This document shows, in pieces, positions 55,559-63,923 of a stretch of DNA of 64,000 bases (the first letter of the stretch is position 1; each line of letters begins with the position of its first letter). The notes under the pieces were generated by a model that worked only from the letters and a program-made list of their open reading frames with translations, made no database searches and had not been told where the DNA came from. The translations under genes were made by a program, and so were the position numbers. The DNA comes from Corynebacterium guangdongense (GTDB lineage Bacteria; Actinomycetota; Actinomycetes; Mycobacteriales; Mycobacteriaceae): positions 1,302,001 through 1,366,000 of the forward strand of contig NZ_CP047654.1 in the NCBI RefSeq assembly GCF_030408915.1, given 5' to 3'.

Positions 55559-56356
55559 CCGCTCCAGGAGGAAGGCGTCGGTCCGGTAGGGGAGGTTGAC
55601 GGTGGCCCCCTCCGGCAGGCCGGTGTGCTCGTGAAGGTACCAGTCGAGGTTGTCGGTGACCCGCTGACGGATCGAGTCGTCGCTGCGCAGCCAGTAGGAG
55701 CGGGTGTGGGTGAGCTCGTGGATCTGCCCGGTGGTCAGTTCGTCATGCCACAGGGTGCGGACCTCGTCGGTGATGCGCCAGGGGGCGGGCACCTCCGGGT
55801 AGAAGCCGGGGCGCTGGATGTCGCCGGAGTGCATGATGCGTGCCAGCCGCAGCACCCAGGGATCGCTGGTGTCCAGGGTGTTCCAGGCCAGCACCACGCG
55901 CCCGCCCGGACGGAGGATGCGGTCGAACTCGGCGGCGGCGGCCGCGGAGTCGAGCCAGTGCCAGGTCTGGGCGCAGACGACGGCGTCGACCGAGTCCGTG
56001 GCCAGGGCGGTGGCCTCGGCGGCGGCGCGCCAGACGGGGACCCCGAGACGTTCACGCAGGACCCGGACCATGTCGGCGGAAGGGTCGAAAGCGAATACCT
56101 GCCGTCCAGGGCGCAGGAGGTCCGCGGTGAGTTTGCCGGTGCCGGCACCCACGTCGACGACGACGCGGCAGTCGTCGACAAGCGCAGCGACCTCGGCCGG
56201 GTACCCCGGGCGAACGTCGTCGTAGGTGTCGGCGCCGTCAGCGAAGGCGCGCGCGGAGCGAGCGCGGTGGACCTCGCCACGGAAGGTGGGGGCGGCCTTG
56301 GTCGAGGCGGGCCGATAGGAGATCGCGGGGTGCGGAGGGGGCGTGATATCGCTCAT
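55556..56356 (-). CDS. Class I SAM-dependent methyltransferase
   Basis: 266 residues. The SAM-binding motif VVVDVGAGTGKLT lies near 66-78, the acidic second motif AFDPSADM near 90, and DAVVCAQTWHWLD near 123-135, then LRPGGRVVLAWN. This is the Methyltransf_11 type seen in ubiE-like and small-molecule methylases; the substrate is unknown. ATG 56368 is also in frame but lies inside the likely -10 TAGAAT (56372-56367), so 56356 is preferred. Divergent from the ABC exporter operon with closely packed promoters. Confidence 0.85.
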   Translation of the reverse strand: MSDITPPPHPAISYRPASTKAAPTFRGEVHRARSARAFADGADTYDDVRPGYPAEVAALVDDCRVVVDVGAGTGKLTADLLRPGRQVFAFDPSADMVRVLRERLGVPVWRAAAEATALATDSVDAVVCAQTWHWLDSAAAAAEFDRILRPGGRVVLAWNTLDTSDPWVLRLARIMHSGDIQRPGFYPEVPAPWRITDEVRTLWHDELTTGQIHELTHTRSYWLRSDDSIRQRVTDNLDWYLHEHTGLPEGATVNLPYRTDAFLLER

Positions 56357-56378
56357 CAGGGGTGCCATTCTACTTCCG

Positions 56379-56384
56379 TATAGT
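56379..56384 (+). promoter_or_regulatory. -10 element of the ABC exporter operon, leaderless type
   Basis: TATAGT ends eight bases before ATG 56393. The minus-strand box of the methyltransferase gene (56372-56367) is only six bases away, so the two promoters may compete. Confidence 0.5.
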
Positions 56385-56392
56385 GAGACCTC

Positions 56393-57853
56393 ATGAGTCG
56401 ACTACCCTCCCCGGACGATCCGCGCTGGTTACTCAAGACAGTGTTCTCCCGGTGGCGGTGGACCGGCCCGGCCGCCGTCCTGATGACCGTCGGTTTCCTC
56501 ATGAACGGACTGACCCCCGTCATCATCGGCCGGGCCATCGACGAAGCGATCGCCCCCGGCGACGGCCAACGCCTGCTCCTGTGGATGGGGGTGCTCGTGG
56601 GCACCTTCGGCACCAACATCGTGCTGACCTACTGGGGCCGACGGCTGATGCAGCGCGCGATCCTCGAGGTCGGCCACGACCTGCGTATGGCGGTTACCGA
56701 CCGCGTCCAGGATCCGAAAGGACTGGGCGGGAACAAGCGCACCGCCGGGGAGCTGCTGTCCATTGCCTCCGCCGACATCCAGCGGGTGGCGGACGCGGTC
56801 TTCATGACGGTTTTCCCCTTCGCCGAGGTCGCCTCCATCGTCTACGTCGGCGTCGTGCTGCTGGGCATCCACGTGCCGCTGGGGGTCGCGGTCCTCATCG
56901 GTGGACCGACCGTCGTGTGGATAGCGCTGAGGGCGTCGACGCCCCTGCGTACCGCGTCCGGACGCCGGCAGCGCTCCCTGGCCACGGCCTCGGGCATGGC
57001 CACCGACGTGGTGCAGGGGCTGCGCATCATCAAGGGGCTGGGCGCCGCCGACACCGTGCGCACTCGCTACGGCCGGCTCTCCGACGAGGCCTACCACCGC
57101 ACCATCGGCGCCAACGCGGCCCAGGCCAGGCTCAACGCCGTGACCGAGTCGGTCGGCGCGGTCTACGTCATCGCGGTGGCCGTCCTCTCGGGCTTCCTCA
57201 CCGTGCGGGGGACGATGTCGGTCGGTGAGCTGATCACCGCCATCGGCCTGACGCAGTTCATCATCTTCCCCATGACGATGCTCGGACGAAACTTCGCCAA
57301 CCGCTGGGCCCCGGCCCAGGCCTCGGGCGAGCGCATCCGGTCCGTCCTCACCGCGCCCGCGCGATTCAGCGAGGAGGCCGAGACCATGCCGCCGACCCCG
57401 GCCGGGCTCACGGTCATCACCGCCGAGGCCCCCGACGACGTCGTGCTCTGCTCCCGCGACCGGGTGGTGGTCGCCCCCCACGGGGCGCACCTCTTCGAGG
57501 GCACCGTCGCCGAGAACGTGCACCCGGACCCGGCGCGCGCCGGGGCGGCGCTGACGGTGGCCTCCGCCGACGACATCCCCGGCGGGCCGGGGCGCGAGGT
57601 CGGGGAGAACGGGCGCAACCTCTCGGGCGGCCAGCGCCAGCGCGTGGCCCTGGCCCGAGCGGTCGCCAGCGACGCGGAGGTGCTCATCCTCCAGGATCCG
57701 ACCACCGCGGTGGACTCGGTGACCGAGCAGCGCATCGCCCGCCGCGTCGCCGAAGCCCGCGCCGGGAGGCCGACCATCGTCTTCACCGACGCCCCCGCCT
57801 GGAAGGCGCAGGCGCAGCGGGTCTGGGACACCGTCCAGGAGGTGGCCCGATGA
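56393..57853 (+). CDS. ABC exporter half-transporter with severely degenerate ATPase domain
   Basis: 486 residues, about 100 shorter than the usual 580-600. Residues 1-320 are a normal type I exporter membrane domain with six predicted helices. The ATPase part is cut down: after the linker (about 322) only about 40 residues precede APHGAHLFEGTVAENV (361-376), where the Q-loop glutamine is missing, so the A-loop and the Walker A GxxGxGKT are absent altogether. The signature LSGGQRQR (410-417) is intact. Walker B reads LILQDPT (431-437) instead of LLDEPT, and the H-loop position reads TDAP instead of a histidine. The reading frame is otherwise clean, without stops or frameshift. Overlaps the next gene by four bases. 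Confidence 0.88.
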   Translation: MSRLPSPDDPRWLLKTVFSRWRWTGPAAVLMTVGFLMNGLTPVIIGRAIDEAIAPGDGQRLLLWMGVLVGTFGTNIVLTYWGRRLMQRAILEVGHDLRMAVTDRVQDPKGLGGNKRTAGELLSIASADIQRVADAVFMTVFPFAEVASIVYVGVVLLGIHVPLGVAVLIGGPTVVWIALRASTPLRTASGRRQRSLATASGMATDVVQGLRIIKGLGAADTVRTRYGRLSDEAYHRTIGANAAQARLNAVTESVGAVYVIAVAVLSGFLTVRGTMSVGELITAIGLTQFIIFPMTMLGRNFANRWAPAQASGERIRSVLTAPARFSEEAETMPPTPAGLTVITAEAPDDVVLCSRDRVVVAPHGAHLFEGTVAENVHPDPARAGAALTVASADDIPGGPGREVGENGRNLSGGQRQRVALARAVASDAEVLILQDPTTAVDSVTEQRIARRVAEARAGRPTIVFTDAPAWKAQAQRVWDTVQEVAR

Positions 57854-59670
57854 CCGTGCCCGACAAGCAGTCCCTCCGCTTCCCGCTGGCCGACGCCGCG
57901 CAGGTCCGCGCCCAGCTGTGGCGCCAGCTCAGACGCTGTCCTGGCGCGGGCCGGCAGAGTCTCGGCGCCCTGCTCCTGCTCGTCATCGGTTCAGCGGCCA
58001 ACATCACCGTGCCGCTTCAGCTGGGCCGGCTCGTCGACATCGTCATCGCCGACGCCCCGGGCACGACCGCCCGGCTGTGGACGGCGGGCGCCTGGCTCGT
58101 CGTGGCCGCGGTGGTGGCGGCGTCCTTCTCCGCGGCGGGCTTCTACCTGGTCTCGCGGGTCAGTGAGCGGGTGATCGCCAACCTGCGTGAGGAGATGATC
58201 GGCACGGCGCTGGGCCTGCCCGTGCACCGCGTGGAGGACGCCGGCAGCGGTGATCTGGTCTCGCGCTCGACCGACGACGTGGCGCTGCTGTCCTCGGCGG
58301 TGACGGAAACGGTCCCGCTGATCACCAACTCCGCCTTCACCCTGGCGGCGACGGCGGTCGCCCTGGTCGCCCTGGACTGGCAGTTCCTGCTCATCCCGCT
58401 GGTGACGATCCCCATCTACGTCGTCTCGGCCCGCAGCTACCTCCGGAACGCGCCGGGCCGCTACGCCCGGGAGCGGGCGGCGGTGGGTGAGCGGGCCCGG
58501 CGCGTGCTCGAGGCCATTCACGGGCGCGAGACCGTGCGCGCCTACCGCTGGGAGGAGCGGATGCACGACAGCGTCCAGGCGGCGTCCCGGGACGTCGTCG
58601 ACAAGGGCTTCCTGGCGCGGCTGACGATGATCACGCTGCAGATCACGATGACTTTCGCGGATTTCGTGCTCGTGGTCCTCGGCCTGGCCGTCGGGTTCGT
58701 GACGGTGTCCTCGGGCGATCTCAGCATCGGCGCGGTCACCGCGGCGATGCTCATGCTCATCCGCCTGCACGGACCGGTCGCGTCGATCATGCGCGTGCTC
58801 GATTCCATCCAGTCCGGTTACGCCTCGCTGGCGCGCATCGTCGGGGTGACGCTGGATCCGCCCCGCGCGGTGCCCGACGCCGGAGCGCCCGCTCCGCGCG
58901 GTCAGGTCGACATGAGGGGCGTCTCCTTCTCCTACGGCGGCGGCTGGGCGGTGCGCGACATCGACCTGGGCATCCGCCCGGGTGAGACCGTCGCCGTCGT
59001 CGGCGCCTCCGGAGCGGGCAAGACGACGGTCGCCGCCCTGCTGGCCGGCCTGCGGGTTCCCGACGAGGGGCAGGTGCTTCTCGACGCCGTCCCGGTCACC
59101 GAACTCTCCGACGCCGAACGCGCCGACCGTCTGGCCATGGTGTCCCAGGACGTCCACGTCTTCTCGGGCACGCTGCGCGAGGATCTCTCCCTGGCCCGGC
59201 CCGGGGCCACCGACGAGGAAATGATCAGCGCCCTGGCCGCGGTCCACGCCGACTGGTTCGAGGACTTCCCGGAGGGGTTGGACACCCAGGTCGGCGGCGG
59301 CGGCCTTCAGCTCGAGCCGGTGGAGGCGCAGCAGCTGGCCCTGGCGCGCATCGTCCTGCTCAATCCCCGGGTGGTCGTGATGGACGAGGCCACCGCGGAG
59401 GCGGGCTCCGCCGGCGCCGGCGACCTGGAGGCGGCGGCCGAGCACGTCACCCACGGGCGCAGCGCCCTGATCGTGGCGCACCGGCTGGACCAGGCGGCCC
59501 GGGCGGACCGGGTCCTCGTCATGGACGAGGGACGGATTGTGGAGTCCGGGCCGCATGAGGAGCTGGTTGCGCGGGGCGGTCTGTATACGGAACTATGGGA
59601 CGCCTGGAGTATCGGGCGGGGCGATGAGGCCTCGAGCGAGCCAACATCAAAGGGGAGTACGTCGACGTGA
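57850..59670 (+). CDS. ABC exporter half-transporter with intact Walker motifs but lost signature
   Basis: 606 residues: a six-helix membrane domain (about 35-325) and an ATPase domain (about 352-585). Walker A GASGAGKT (385-392), Q-loop VSQD (Gln433), Walker B VVMDEA with catalytic Glu (near 509-514) and H-loop VAHRL (His544) are all intact. The LSGGQ signature, expected near 488-492, reads LEPVE, so this domain cannot complete the site of a partner. It fits exactly the first subunit, which has only the signature. Starts at ATG 57850 within the stop of its partner. Substrate unknown. Confidence 0.92.
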   Translation: MTVPDKQSLRFPLADAAQVRAQLWRQLRRCPGAGRQSLGALLLLVIGSAANITVPLQLGRLVDIVIADAPGTTARLWTAGAWLVVAAVVAASFSAAGFYLVSRVSERVIANLREEMIGTALGLPVHRVEDAGSGDLVSRSTDDVALLSSAVTETVPLITNSAFTLAATAVALVALDWQFLLIPLVTIPIYVVSARSYLRNAPGRYARERAAVGERARRVLEAIHGRETVRAYRWEERMHDSVQAASRDVVDKGFLARLTMITLQITMTFADFVLVVLGLAVGFVTVSSGDLSIGAVTAAMLMLIRLHGPVASIMRVLDSIQSGYASLARIVGVTLDPPRAVPDAGAPAPRGQVDMRGVSFSYGGGWAVRDIDLGIRPGETVAVVGASGAGKTTVAALLAGLRVPDEGQVLLDAVPVTELSDAERADRLAMVSQDVHVFSGTLREDLSLARPGATDEEMISALAAVHADWFEDFPEGLDTQVGGGGLQLEPVEAQQLALARIVLLNPRVVVMDEATAEAGSAGAGDLEAAAEHVTHGRSALIVAHRLDQAARADRVLVMDEGRIVESGPHEELVARGGLYTELWDAWSIGRGDEASSEPTSKGSTST

Positions 59671-60710
59671 TGTCACCGTGGGCGAGGGGCGGGTCGGCGC
59701 GGCGGCGGGTGGCGCTGTCCGCGGCGGCGACCGCCGTCCTGTTCGGCGTCGTGGGATGCGGCGCGAGCGACTCCGCGGGCGGCACGCCGGAAACGCTGAC
59801 GACGGTCAGCCACTGGTCGGAGACCAGCAGCGCGGCCACGACGGCGACCTCCTCCCCGGAGGCGGCCACCCCCGCGCCCACCACGACGGCGCCGGAGCAC
59901 CCGCCCATCGCGGCCGGCGAGTCGGCCAACGTCGAGGTCCGGGTCGGCGAGCGCACCCGCACCTTCATCCTCTCGGTGCCCGAGGGCTACTCGAGCAAGC
60001 AGTCCTGGCCCGTCATCTTCGTCTTCCACGGCAAGGGCGAGCGCCCGGAGCACCTGCGCGACTACACCGGCCTGGACAGGGCCACCGCCCTGGTGGTCTA
60101 CGGCCAGGGCGTCGACGATTCCTGGGCGCCCGCCCCCTACGCGACGACCACGCTCGACGAGGACCTGGACTACGTCCGGGCGACGCTGGACAAGGTGCGG
60201 GAGCAGTACCACGTCGACGAGGAGAAGACCTACGCCACCGGGTTTTCCAACGGCGGGGGATTCGCCGCCGCCGTCGGCTGTCACATGACCGGGGAGTTCG
60301 AGGCGGTCGCCCCGGTCGGCGCCGCCTACTACAAGGACGTGTTCAAGGGGTGCTCGAAGGAACCGATGCCCTTCTTCACCATCCACGGCACCGCGGACGA
60401 CGTCATCCACTACGGCGGCGGCAACCGCCACGAGACGGACTACTACAGCGTCGACGAGGTCCTCACCATCATGCAGCAGCGTAACGGCTGCTCCGGCCGG
60501 GGCTCCATCACCCCGGAAAACGAGGCCGCCCTCTACGTCTCCTTCGTCGACTGCGACACCCCGCTGGAGTACGTCCGCAACGGCGGCGGTGAGCACCTGT
60601 GGCCGGGCACCGGCCGGGACCGGAACGCGAAGATGCCCGACGGCTACGCCACCTACCGGATCCTGGAGTTTTTCGGCGTCAACTGGATCTGGACCCCGGA
60701 GACCCGCTGA
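59667..60710 (+). CDS. Lipoprotein esterase (PHB depolymerase / LpqC-like, CE1 type)
   Basis: 347 residues from GTG 59667, overlapping the preceding ABC gene by four bases (GTGA) with AGGGGAG nine bases upstream. A signal peptide ends in a lipobox with Cys31, followed by a disordered Ser/Thr/Ala/Pro stretch (about 35-80). The alpha/beta-hydrolase core has FVFHGKGE (oxyanion region), the nucleophile elbow GFSNGGG with Ser194 and a HGTADDVIHY acid-loop region; the catalytic His is probably in GGGEHLWPG near 310. The relatives cleave polyester, feruloyl or acetyl esters. Coupling to an exporter suggests a joint job at the envelope. Confidence 0.85.
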   Translation: MMSPWARGGSARRRVALSAAATAVLFGVVGCGASDSAGGTPETLTTVSHWSETSSAATTATSSPEAATPAPTTTAPEHPPIAAGESANVEVRVGERTRTFILSVPEGYSSKQSWPVIFVFHGKGERPEHLRDYTGLDRATALVVYGQGVDDSWAPAPYATTTLDEDLDYVRATLDKVREQYHVDEEKTYATGFSNGGGFAAAVGCHMTGEFEAVAPVGAAYYKDVFKGCSKEPMPFFTIHGTADDVIHYGGGNRHETDYYSVDEVLTIMQQRNGCSGRGSITPENEAALYVSFVDCDTPLEYVRNGGGEHLWPGTGRDRNAKMPDGYATYRILEFFGVNWIWTPETR

Positions 60711-60744
60711 GCCGTTTCACCCCGACACCGGAGTGAGGTGCCGG

Positions 60745-60750
60745 TAGAGT
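60745..60750 (+). promoter_or_regulatory. -10 element of the lipid-kinase-like gene, leaderless type
   Basis: TAGAGT ends seven bases before ATG 60758. A small imperfect stem (60722-60729 with 60737-60744) just before it could terminate the esterase transcript. Confidence 0.45.
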
Positions 60751-60757
60751 GGCGGGC

Positions 60758-61867
60758 ATGGACGACCCCCACCACGATTCCGCAGCTTCCGCCTCCGGTG
60801 ACGCGACCGGCCGGACGGCCGTCGTCGTCTACAACCCGGTGAAGATCGACGCCCAGCTCCTCGAATCGATGGTCAGGTCGGCCGCCGACGCCCATCAGTG
60901 GGGAGAGGTCCGCTTCGTCGAAACCACCGAGGACGACCCCGGCTACGGCCAGGCCCGGGAGGCTGTCGAGGCCGGTGCGTCGATGGTCGTCGCCTGCGGC
61001 GGCGACGGGACCGTGCGCTCCGTGGCGGCCGGTGTCCGCGGTTCGGCGGCGGCGCTGGGCATCATCCCCGCCGGGACGGGCAACCTGCTGGTGCGCAACC
61101 TCAAGCTGCCCCTGGATCAGCCCCGCGCGGCGGAGGTCGTCTTCGGCGGCCAGGACGACGCCATGGACATCTGCGTCGCGCAGGTCACCCGCCCGGACGG
61201 CAGCACCGAGGAGATCGATTTCGTCGTCATGGCCGGCGTCGGCATCGACGCGCAGATGATCCTCAACACCGACGACACGCTCAAGAAGCACATCGGTTTC
61301 CTCGCCTACGGCATCGCCATCCTCAAGTCCCTGCGCGGCGGCAACCGCATCAAGATCCTGCACCGCATGGACCAGGGCAGGGAGTACCGCACCAGCGTCC
61401 ACTCCGTCATCGTCGGCAACTGCGGCGAACTCATGGGCAACATCGCGCTGCTTCCCGACGCCAAGGCGGACGACGGCCTCCTGGACGTGGTCGCCATGCA
61501 GCCGAAGGGTATTTTCGGCTGGTTCCAGATTTTCGGCAGGCTCCTGCGGCAGGCGGCCCAGAAGTTCGCCCAGAAGGCGCGCAAGGGACGCCGCCCCGTC
61601 ACCGGCACGAACCAGGACCTCAAGTCACTGCAGTACGTGACGGGCACGTCCTTCGAGGTGACGCTGAGCGCGCCGGAGGATTTCGAGGTGGACGGCGACG
61701 AGGCGGGCCGGGTCACCGCCTTCACGGTCACCGTCGATCACCTGGGCCTGAAGGTGCGCGTCGACAAGCCCGCCCCGCCGGAGCATCCGGGTGAGCCGCG
61801 GGAGTCGGCCGACCTCGCCCCGGGGTACGGCGTCGAGCACTCTGACCTCGATGAGCCTGCCGAGTAG
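60758..61867 (+). CDS. Diacylglycerol kinase family protein (lipid kinase-like)
   Basis: 369 residues. The ATP-binding GGDGTVRSVAAG motif near 81-92 and IPAGTGNLLVRNL near 105-117 define the DAGK catalytic domain; the second domain includes GIDAQMIL and GNCGELMGNIALLPDAKADD. These enzymes phosphorylate diacylglycerol, ceramide or related lipids at the membrane. A Pro/Glu-rich tail (about 335-369) follows. No transmembrane helix. In-frame GTG 60749 is rejected because it lies in the -10 box. Confidence 0.88.
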   Translation: MDDPHHDSAASASGDATGRTAVVVYNPVKIDAQLLESMVRSAADAHQWGEVRFVETTEDDPGYGQAREAVEAGASMVVACGGDGTVRSVAAGVRGSAAALGIIPAGTGNLLVRNLKLPLDQPRAAEVVFGGQDDAMDICVAQVTRPDGSTEEIDFVVMAGVGIDAQMILNTDDTLKKHIGFLAYGIAILKSLRGGNRIKILHRMDQGREYRTSVHSVIVGNCGELMGNIALLPDAKADDGLLDVVAMQPKGIFGWFQIFGRLLRQAAQKFAQKARKGRRPVTGTNQDLKSLQYVTGTSFEVTLSAPEDFEVDGDEAGRVTAFTVTVDHLGLKVRVDKPAPPEHPGEPRESADLAPGYGVEHSDLDEPAE

Positions 61868-61870
61868 CCT
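61865..61870 (+). promoter_or_regulatory. -10 element of the UbiB-family gene, leaderless type
   Basis: TAGCCT overlaps the stop codon of the preceding gene and ends seven bases before ATG 61878. Confidence 0.4.
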
Positions 61871-61877
61871 GGTCCCC

Positions 61878-63923
61878 ATGAATTTTCCTGCGCTCGAGGG
61901 CGTCGGTGGCGTCCTGCTGGTCATCGGCGCCATTGTGGTGGCCGCCGCCGTCACCGGTGTCCTGACGATGGTGCTGGCGGTGGTGATGCGCCGCCTGCTC
62001 GGCGTCCCCGTCGGCTGGCCGCGCACCGTCGCCGTCGCGGCGCTGGTGGTTCTCTCGACCGCGGGAATATTCGGGGCCACGCTCTGGGATCTCTCCGTCA
62101 CGGTGGAGGGGGTCTTCACCGGCGTCAACTTCGGGTCGACTCTGCTCATCCTCGCGATCGCGACGATGTGGATGCTCGCCTTCGGCTCCGCGGCGCTGAC
62201 GATCCTCGAGATTCTCGCGCCGACCGGTTCCCTGCCGAACCCCCTGCGCGTGGCCGTGGGGATGCGCGGGCGCCGCCACCGCAACCGACGCTACCGGCAG
62301 GTGATCTCGATCTTCGCCCGGCACGGCCTGGCGGTGCCGTTCACCCGGTCCCGTGATTCCGCCACCGAGGAGGTCGCCCGCCGATTCCGGCGGGCCCTGG
62401 AGGAAGCCGGCACGACCTTCGTCAAGCTGGGCCAGAACCTCTCGACGCGGAGCGACGTCCTGCCGGCTGCCTTCACCCGTGAACTCTCCAAGCTGCAGTC
62501 GGACGCGACGCCGGCGCCCTGGCCGGACATCGCGCAGGCGCTCCAGACGGAACTCAAGGACGACCCGCAGCGGCTTTTCGCCTGGATCGACCGCGAGCCC
62601 TTGGCGGCGGCGTCCATCGCCCAGATCCACCGGGCGACGCTGCTCGACGGCACCGAGGTCGTACTGAAGATTCAGCGCCCCGGCACCCGTGACGAGGTGA
62701 TGCGCGACACGGACATCCTCGTCGAAATCTGCGACTGGCTCGACCTCAACACCCCCTGGGGCGCGGACATCGGCATCGCTGACCTGGCCCGCAGCTTCAG
62801 CCTTTCGCTTCGCGAGGAGCTCGACTACCGCGTGGAGGCCCGCAACATGGAGGACATGAACCGGGTGCTCGCCGACGGCCCGGTCATCGCCCCCACGGTC
62901 TACCCGGAGATCTCCACCCAGCGGCTGCTGGTGATGGATTACTTCGACGGCGTCACCGTGGGGCGGGGCCTCGAGGTGCTCGCCCAGCTGCCCGCCGAGA
63001 CCCGCGCCCGTCTGGGGGAGGTTCTCATGACCTCGGTCATGCGCCAGGTCATGGAGTCCGGTATCTTCCACGCCGACATCCATCCCGGCAACGTCATCCT
63101 TCTCCAGGAACGGCGCGGCTGGCGCCTGGGCCTGCTCGATTTCGGCGTCGTCGGACGGATCGACCGGGGCACCCAACAGAATCTCACCCGAATCTTCGCC
63201 GCCATCGACACGGGGGACACCGGCATCCTCTCAGCGTCCGTCCTCGACCTCGTCGGCCGACCGACCGGTTTCGATGAGCAGGACTTCAACCGGCAAGTGG
63301 GGCAGATGCTGGCGAAGTACCGTTCGGGCCTCGGCGGTTCGCTGACCGGCCTGGTCACCGAGATCATGTCGGTGGTCGCCGATTTCCGTCTGGCCATCCC
63401 CGCCCCGGTCGCCTTCGCGATGCGCAGCCTGGCCGGGACCGAGGGCACCCTCAACCTCATCGACCCGGAGGTCAACATCGTCGAACTGGCCAAGCGTGAG
63501 GGCACCGCCACGGTCAAGCGCTGGCTGCGGCCGGGCAACCTGCGCGACAGCGTCGAGGCCACCGTCATCGAGACCATCCCGATGCTGCGCGAGCTGCCCC
63601 GCAACGTCAACGCCACGCTCGGCGATCTCCACGCCGGACGCCTGACCATCAACATGCGCTTCTTCAACGACGAGGGTGATCGCTTCTTTATCACCAGGCT
63701 CCTCCAGCAGATCACCCTGGCCGTCCTCTCCGGCTTCAGCATCCTCGGCGGCGTCGTGCTGATGACCTTCGGCGAATCCGGCCCCATGGTCACCACCGAC
63801 ATGTCCTTCCTGCAGGCGGTGGGCTTCATCGTCCTGTTCGTCGGCTTCATTCTCGCCCTGCGGGTGGTCACGGCCGTGATCTTCCGCGAGAGCGACCACA
63901 CGAAAGCGTTCCTACGGCGATGA
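61878..63923 (+). CDS. ABC1/AarF/UbiB-family protein kinase-like membrane protein
   Basis: 681 residues. Three N-terminal membrane helices (about 8-32, 48-68, 78-110), a kinase-like domain and two C-terminal helices (about 612-635, 645-672). Family motifs: FVKLGQNLSTRSDVLP (the KxGQ motif near 178), the Ala-rich loop AAASIAQIHRA, VVLKIQRPG, the catalytic HADIHPGN near 397 and DFGVVGRI near 417. UbiB-type ATPases support quinone or other isoprenoid lipid handling; corynebacteria use menaquinone, so ubiquinone synthesis itself is not expected. Confidence 0.9.
   Translation: MNFPALEGVGGVLLVIGAIVVAAAVTGVLTMVLAVVMRRLLGVPVGWPRTVAVAALVVLSTAGIFGATLWDLSVTVEGVFTGVNFGSTLLILAIATMWMLAFGSAALTILEILAPTGSLPNPLRVAVGMRGRRHRNRRYRQVISIFARHGLAVPFTRSRDSATEEVARRFRRALEEAGTTFVKLGQNLSTRSDVLPAAFTRELSKLQSDATPAPWPDIAQALQTELKDDPQRLFAWIDREPLAAASIAQIHRATLLDGTEVVLKIQRPGTRDEVMRDTDILVEICDWLDLNTPWGADIGIADLARSFSLSLREELDYRVEARNMEDMNRVLADGPVIAPTVYPEISTQRLLVMDYFDGVTVGRGLEVLAQLPAETRARLGEVLMTSVMRQVMESGIFHADIHPGNVILLQERRGWRLGLLDFGVVGRIDRGTQQNLTRIFAAIDTGDTGILSASVLDLVGRPTGFDEQDFNRQVGQMLAKYRSGLGGSLTGLVTEIMSVVADFRLAIPAPVAFAMRSLAGTEGTLNLIDPEVNIVELAKREGTATVKRWLRPGNLRDSVEATVIETIPMLRELPRNVNATLGDLHAGRLTINMRFFNDEGDRFFITRLLQQITLAVLSGFSILGGVVLMTFGESGPMVTTDMSFLQAVGFIVLFVGFILALRVVTAVIFRESDHTKAFLRR

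Noticed and set aside
56393..57853. First ABC gene as a simple pseudogene
   Set aside because: The frame is intact from a good promoter to a coupled overlap with its partner, and the LSGGQ signature that the partner lacks is kept.
61728..63176. 482-residue open frame antisense to the UbiB-family gene
   Set aside because: Repetitive Gly/Asp/His/Arg composition typical of antisense frames; no domain.
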